From NCBI RefSeq assembly GCF_028069655.1, contig NZ_JAMCOS010000001.1:1-27500 (forward strand): 27,500 nucleotides of DNA, read 5' to 3'. Under the pieces are notes generated by a model. The model worked only from the letters and a program-made list of their open reading frames with translations, was not told the DNA's origin and ran no database searches. The position numbers were made by a program, and so were the translations under genes. Origin of the DNA: Acidovorax sp. NCPPB 4044 (GTDB taxonomy: Bacteria; Pseudomonadota; Gammaproteobacteria; Burkholderiales; Burkholderiaceae_C). Numbering within the stretch: the first letter of the stretch is position 1; each line of letters opens with the position of its first letter. Positions 24,579-27,500 of the stretch are shown piece by piece.

Positions 24579-25694
24579 ATGAGCAGGAAGATCCGCGTGA
24601 TCGTGGTGGACGACTCCGCACTGGTGCGCAGTCTGCTGTCGGAAATCATCAACCGCCAACGCGATATGGAATGCATCGGCACGGCCAATGATCCGTTGAT
24701 CGCCAGGGAGATGATCCGCGAGTTGAATCCGGACGTCATTACCCTGGACGTGGAAATGCCGCGCATGGACGGCATTGACTTTCTCGGTCGGCTCATGCGT
24801 TTGCGCCCCATGCCGGTGGTGATGATTTCCACCCTGACCGAGCGCGGAGCAGAGGTCACCATGAAGGCGCTGGAACTGGGCGCCGTGGATTTTGTGGCGA
24901 AGCCGCGTGTGGGGCTTTCGAGCGGATTGAATGAACTGGCGGTGCAGATCGTCGACAAGATCCGTGTAGCTGCGGTTGCACAGGTGCGGAGAGCGCCCGC
25001 TCCTCGCCCTGCGGGAGCGCCCCTGAACCCATCGGCTGCAGGTTCGGCTGCGCCCGCAGCCCCGACTTCTGCGGCAACGCTGTTAGGGCGGATTTCCACT
25101 GAAAAGCTCATCTGCATTGGCGCCTCGACAGGGGGCACCGAAGCCATTCGTGAGGTACTGGTGCAAATGCCAGCCGATTCTCCGGCGATCGTGATCACGC
25201 AGCACATGCCGCCGGGGTTCACCACAAGTTTTGCCGCCCGGCTCAACGGTCTTTGCCAGATCACAGTCAAGGAAGCATCGAACGGTGAGCGGATTCTTCC
25301 GGGGCATGCGTACATCGCTCCGGGCGGCCGGCAATTCCATGTAGCGCGCAGTGGCGCCAACTATGTAGCAGTTGTCGACGATGGTCCTCCGGTCAATCGC
25401 CACAAGCCGTCGGTTGAGGTGCTTTTCAAATCAGCCGCCGCGGTGGTGGGAAAAAATGCCTTCGGCATCATGCTGACCGGCATGGGCAATGACGGCGCCG
25501 CAGCGATGAAGGAAATGAAGGACGCTGGCAGCTACAACTACGTGCAGGACGAGGCGAGCTGCATCGTGTTCGGAATGCCCAGAGAAGCGATTGCCCATGG
25601 GGCTGCTGACGAGGTGCTGCCCCTGACGCAAATTGCTTCCGCGTTGCTCACACGCCTACGAGGTGCCACCGATCGGTTGCACCACCGTATTTGA
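24579..25694 (+). CDS. cheB: Chemotaxis methylesterase CheB
   Basis: CheB removes methyl groups from chemoreceptors when phosphorylated by CheA. The start ATG 24579 ([13 protein letters not shown]) lies behind GAGAGGG; the frame is open upstream only within cheD. The 371-residue product has an N-terminal receiver (Asp11/Asp12, phosphoacceptor Asp57 in [12 protein letters not shown]), a Pro/Ala linker (about 140-168) and the C-terminal esterase. The esterase triad is Ser183 (GASTGGTEA), His209 (TQHMP) and Asp305 (GMGNDGA). It is the last chemotaxis gene here. Confidence 0.97.
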   Translation: MSRKIRVIVVDDSALVRSLLSEIINRQRDMECIGTANDPLIAREMIRELNPDVITLDVEMPRMDGIDFLGRLMRLRPMPVVMISTLTERGAEVTMKALELGAVDFVAKPRVGLSSGLNELAVQIVDKIRVAAVAQVRRAPAPRPAGAPLNPSAAGSAAPAAPTSAATLLGRISTEKLICIGASTGGTEAIREVLVQMPADSPAIVITQHMPPGFTTSFAARLNGLCQITVKEASNGERILPGHAYIAPGGRQFHVARSGANYVAVVDDGPPVNRHKPSVEVLFKSAAAVVGKNAFGIMLTGMGNDGAAAMKEMKDAGSYNYVQDEASCIVFGMPREAIAHGAADEVLPLTQIASALLTRLRGATDRLHHRI

Positions 25695-25718
25695 CGCGAT
25701 GATTCCAAACGAGAGGGG

Positions 25719-25734
25719 GCGGTTTTTGCACCGC
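25719..25734. terminator. Small hairpin between convergent cheB and uup
   Basis: GCGGT (25719-25723) and ACCGC (25730-25734) form a 5-base stem around TTTTGC in the 40-base gap between the two convergent stops. There is no following T-run, so termination here is possible but weakly supported. Confidence 0.3.
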
Positions 25735-27500
25735 TCACTCAGACAGTGCTGTCCATCGCTCGAGTGCGGCCATTAACTCGACCTCGATCTCGCCTTCTCT
25801 TACATGCAGTGCTGCGGCATGAGAGCCATCTCGGGCGTAGAGGCTTCCATCCGATAGCTCCTCGCGAATTGCCTGCTGCTCGGTTTCCAGGGCTTCAATG
25901 CGCTGCGGAAGCTGATCGAGCTCACGTTGCTCCTTGTAGCTAAGCTTCTTTTTTGATAGCAGACTTTGGTGATTAGACGGCGGCATCGGGGTATTTTTGC
26001 TCGGAGTCTGAACCTTGTCGGAAAGTTGTGGAAGGGCGTTGGCAAGCTCCCGACTCCGCCGGGATTGAGTGAGCCAATCTTGGACGCCGCCCTCATATTC
26101 GCGCCATTGGGCGGCGCCCTCGTAGGCGATCGTGCTGGTCACTACATTGTCCAGAAACGTGCGATCGTGGCTGACCAAGAAGACGGTGCCTTCGTATGAC
26201 TGGAGCAACTCCTCCAGGAGATCCAGGGTGTCGATGTCCAAGTCGTTGGTGGGCTCGTCAAGTACCAGTACATTGGCAGGACGGGCAAAAAGGCGCGCAA
26301 GCAAAAGGCGGTTTCTTTCACCGCCCGATAGCGACCTGACAGGAGAGTGGGCACGGGCCGGAGAAAAGAGAAAGTCCGTCAGGTAGCTCTTTACATGCTT
26401 GCGCTGTTTACCTATTTCGATCCACTCGCTGCCTGGGCTGATGAAGTCTTCCAATGTGGCGTCTAGATCAAGTGCATGGCGCATCTGGTCAAAGTAAGCG
26501 ACATCGAGATTGGCGCCGCGCCGAACGGTCCCGCTATCGGGTGAGAGTTCGCCCAATATCAACTTCAGCAAGGTCGTCTTGCCCGCCCCATTGGGGCCTA
26601 CCAAGCCAATCTTGTCACCTCGAAGCACAGTTGCCGAGAAATCGAGAACGATTTGCTTGTCGCCAAAAGCCTTTGCCACATGGGTCAGTTCAGCAACGAT
26701 CTTTCCTTGGTAGCCCGACTGTGCTCCAGAAGCGATGTCCATCCGTACACTTCCCAAAGCTTCCCGGCGGGCTGAACGACTTGCCCGCAGGGATTCCAGG
26801 CGGCTGATGCGGCTCTGGCTTCGCGTGCGCCTGGCCTCCACGCCCTTGCGGATCCAGATCTCTTCCTGTGCCAGCAATTTGTCTGCCTTTGCGGCAATCA
26901 CTGCTTCCTGAGCCAGTTGCTCAGCTTTCTGCTGGACATACTGAGCGAAGTTTCCTGGATAGGACAGAAGGCGGCCTCGGTCCAATTCAACGATGCGCGT
27001 GGAAACGCGATCCAGAAATGCCCGGTCATGGGTGATGGTGACGATGCTGCCTGGAAACGCGATCAAAAGCTCTTCCAGCCATTCGATCGAATCCAAGTCG
27101 AGGTGGTTGGTGGGCTCGTCGAGTAGCAACACGTCTGGGCGGGCAACGAGTGCCTGGGCCAGCGCAACGCGTTTTTTTAGCCCACCAGAAAGATCTCCTA
27201 TGCGGCTTTGGGGATTCAGGTGCAAACGCTGCAGAGTTTCATCGACTCGTCGCTCCCAATTCCAGCCGTCAACAGCTTCAATGGCTGTCTGCAGCGCGTC
27301 CAAGTCCGAGCCATCGGATTTCTCATACTGTTCTCGCAGCGCCACGACACTCGCCAACCCAGCTGCTGTAGCTTGAAAAACGCTGTCCTGTGATTTAAGG
27401 AGCGGTTCCTGGGCGACATAGGTGATCCGCAAACCTTGCTGGACATGCAGGGCTCCATCGTCCGGTTGAGCGAATCCTCCAATGATCTTCAGCAGCGACG
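25735..27500 (-). CDS. uup: ABC-F ATPase Uup (N-terminus beyond window)
   Basis: This soluble ABC-F protein has two ATPase domains and no membrane part; such proteins act on ribosomes or nucleic acids rather than in transport. The reading frame stays open to the right edge (SLLKIIGGFAQPDDGALHVQ), so the gene starts outside and the first Walker A is missing here. Visible are the first signature and Walker B (LSGGLKKRVALAQ, LLLDEPTNHLDLDS), the inter-domain linker with a charged arm, the second Walker A (GPNGAGKTTLLK), and the second signature and Walker B (LSGGERNRLLLAR, LVLDEPTNDLDID). A C-terminal coiled-coil domain (SYKEQRELDQLPQRIEALET) is typical of Uup. It is convergent with cheB and not a motility gene. 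Confidence 0.93.
   Translation of the reverse strand, partial: SLLKIIGGFAQPDDGALHVQQGLRITYVAQEPLLKSQDSVFQATAAGLASVVALREQYEKSDGSDLDALQTAIEAVDGWNWERRVDETLQRLHLNPQSRIGDLSGGLKKRVALAQALVARPDVLLLDEPTNHLDLDSIEWLEELLIAFPGSIVTITHDRAFLDRVSTRIVELDRGRLLSYPGNFAQYVQQKAEQLAQEAVIAAKADKLLAQEEIWIRKGVEARRTRSQSRISRLESLRASRSARREALGSVRMDIASGAQSGYQGKIVAELTHVAKAFGDKQIVLDFSATVLRGDKIGLVGPNGAGKTTLLKLILGELSPDSGTVRRGANLDVAYFDQMRHALDLDATLEDFISPGSEWIEIGKQRKHVKSYLTDFLFSPARAHSPVRSLSGGERNRLLLARLFARPANVLVLDEPTNDLDIDTLDLLEELLQSYEGTVFLVSHDRTFLDNVVTSTIAYEGAAQWREYEGGVQDWLTQSRRSRELANALPQLSDKVQTPSKNTPMPPSNHQSLLSKKKLSYKEQRELDQLPQRIEALETEQQAIREELSDGSLYARDGSHAAALHVREGEIEVELMAALERWTALSE

Noticed and set aside
25735..27432. ABC-F gene complete with a TTG start at 27432.
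   Set aside because: The frame remains open with ABC-type sequence (SLLKIIGGFAQPDDGALHVQ) to the window edge and the first Walker A motif is not yet reached, so the gene is partial.
1..27500. CRISPR array, tRNA/rRNA gene, insertion sequence, prophage or attachment site.
   Set aside because: No regular repeat array, RNA gene signature, transposase or integrase was seen; the window is almost wholly motility genes.

Overview
The window is a high-GC chromosomal segment holding a large flagellar and chemotaxis cluster. Gene content, gene order and protein character (FliC, FliD, FliS, FliT, FliE-FliR, CheY/A/W/R/D/B) point to a motile betaproteobacterium of the Comamonadaceae, most like Acidovorax/Paracidovorax. 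This assignment is by recognition, not by a database search. No rRNA, tRNA, CRISPR array, insertion sequence or phage gene was seen.

Layout. (1) 1-5233, filament and its helpers: two divergent flagellin genes separated by 403 bases (the minus-strand copy is cut by the left edge), then fliD, fliS and fliT on the plus strand. Textbook sigma-28 (FliA) promoters precede the plus-strand flagellin and fliS, and an intrinsic terminator separates fliC from fliD. (2) 5285-5333: a perfect 23-bp-arm bidirectional terminator closes fliT against the convergent fliE. (3) 5443-17244, basal body, C-ring and export apparatus: fliE (minus) diverges from fliFGHIJK, followed by fliLMNOPQR. These are tightly packed, with many 4-11 base start/stop overlaps and three GTG starts (fliL, fliO, fliR). 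(4) 17269-19013 (minus): a two-gene signalling unit, a cytoplasmic receiver-histidine kinase hybrid of the NarX-like HisKA_3 class and a LuxR/NarL-type response regulator, sharing an ATGA junction. (5) 19197-25694, chemotaxis: a small protein carrying a CheZ-like FQDxxxQ motif, then cheY, cheA, cheW, (terminator), cheR, cheD, cheB. (6) 25735-27500 (minus, cut by the right edge): an ABC-F ATPase of the Uup type, unrelated to motility.

How it works together. FliF/G/M/N form the MS- and C-rings; FliO/P/Q/R form the export gate; FliH/I/J energise export; FliK sets hook length; FliL supports the stator. Flagellin, with FliS and FliT as chaperones, is capped by FliD. CheA/CheW signal to CheY, which acts on FliM (whose N-terminal CheY-binding peptide is intact). 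CheR, CheB and CheD adapt the receptors, and the small CheZ-like protein may switch CheY-P off. flhA, flhB, motAB, flg genes, fliA, flhDC, receptors and a full-length cheZ are not in the window.

Points most worth a second look: the divergent flagellin pair, whose 3' ends share a 106-base stretch of perfect identity while the rest has diverged; the small CheZ-like protein; the kinase/regulator pair with an 18-base palindrome in its divergent control region; and an ATTATTGG-N12-CCAATAAT dyad ahead of fliL whose right half recurs ahead of fliF.
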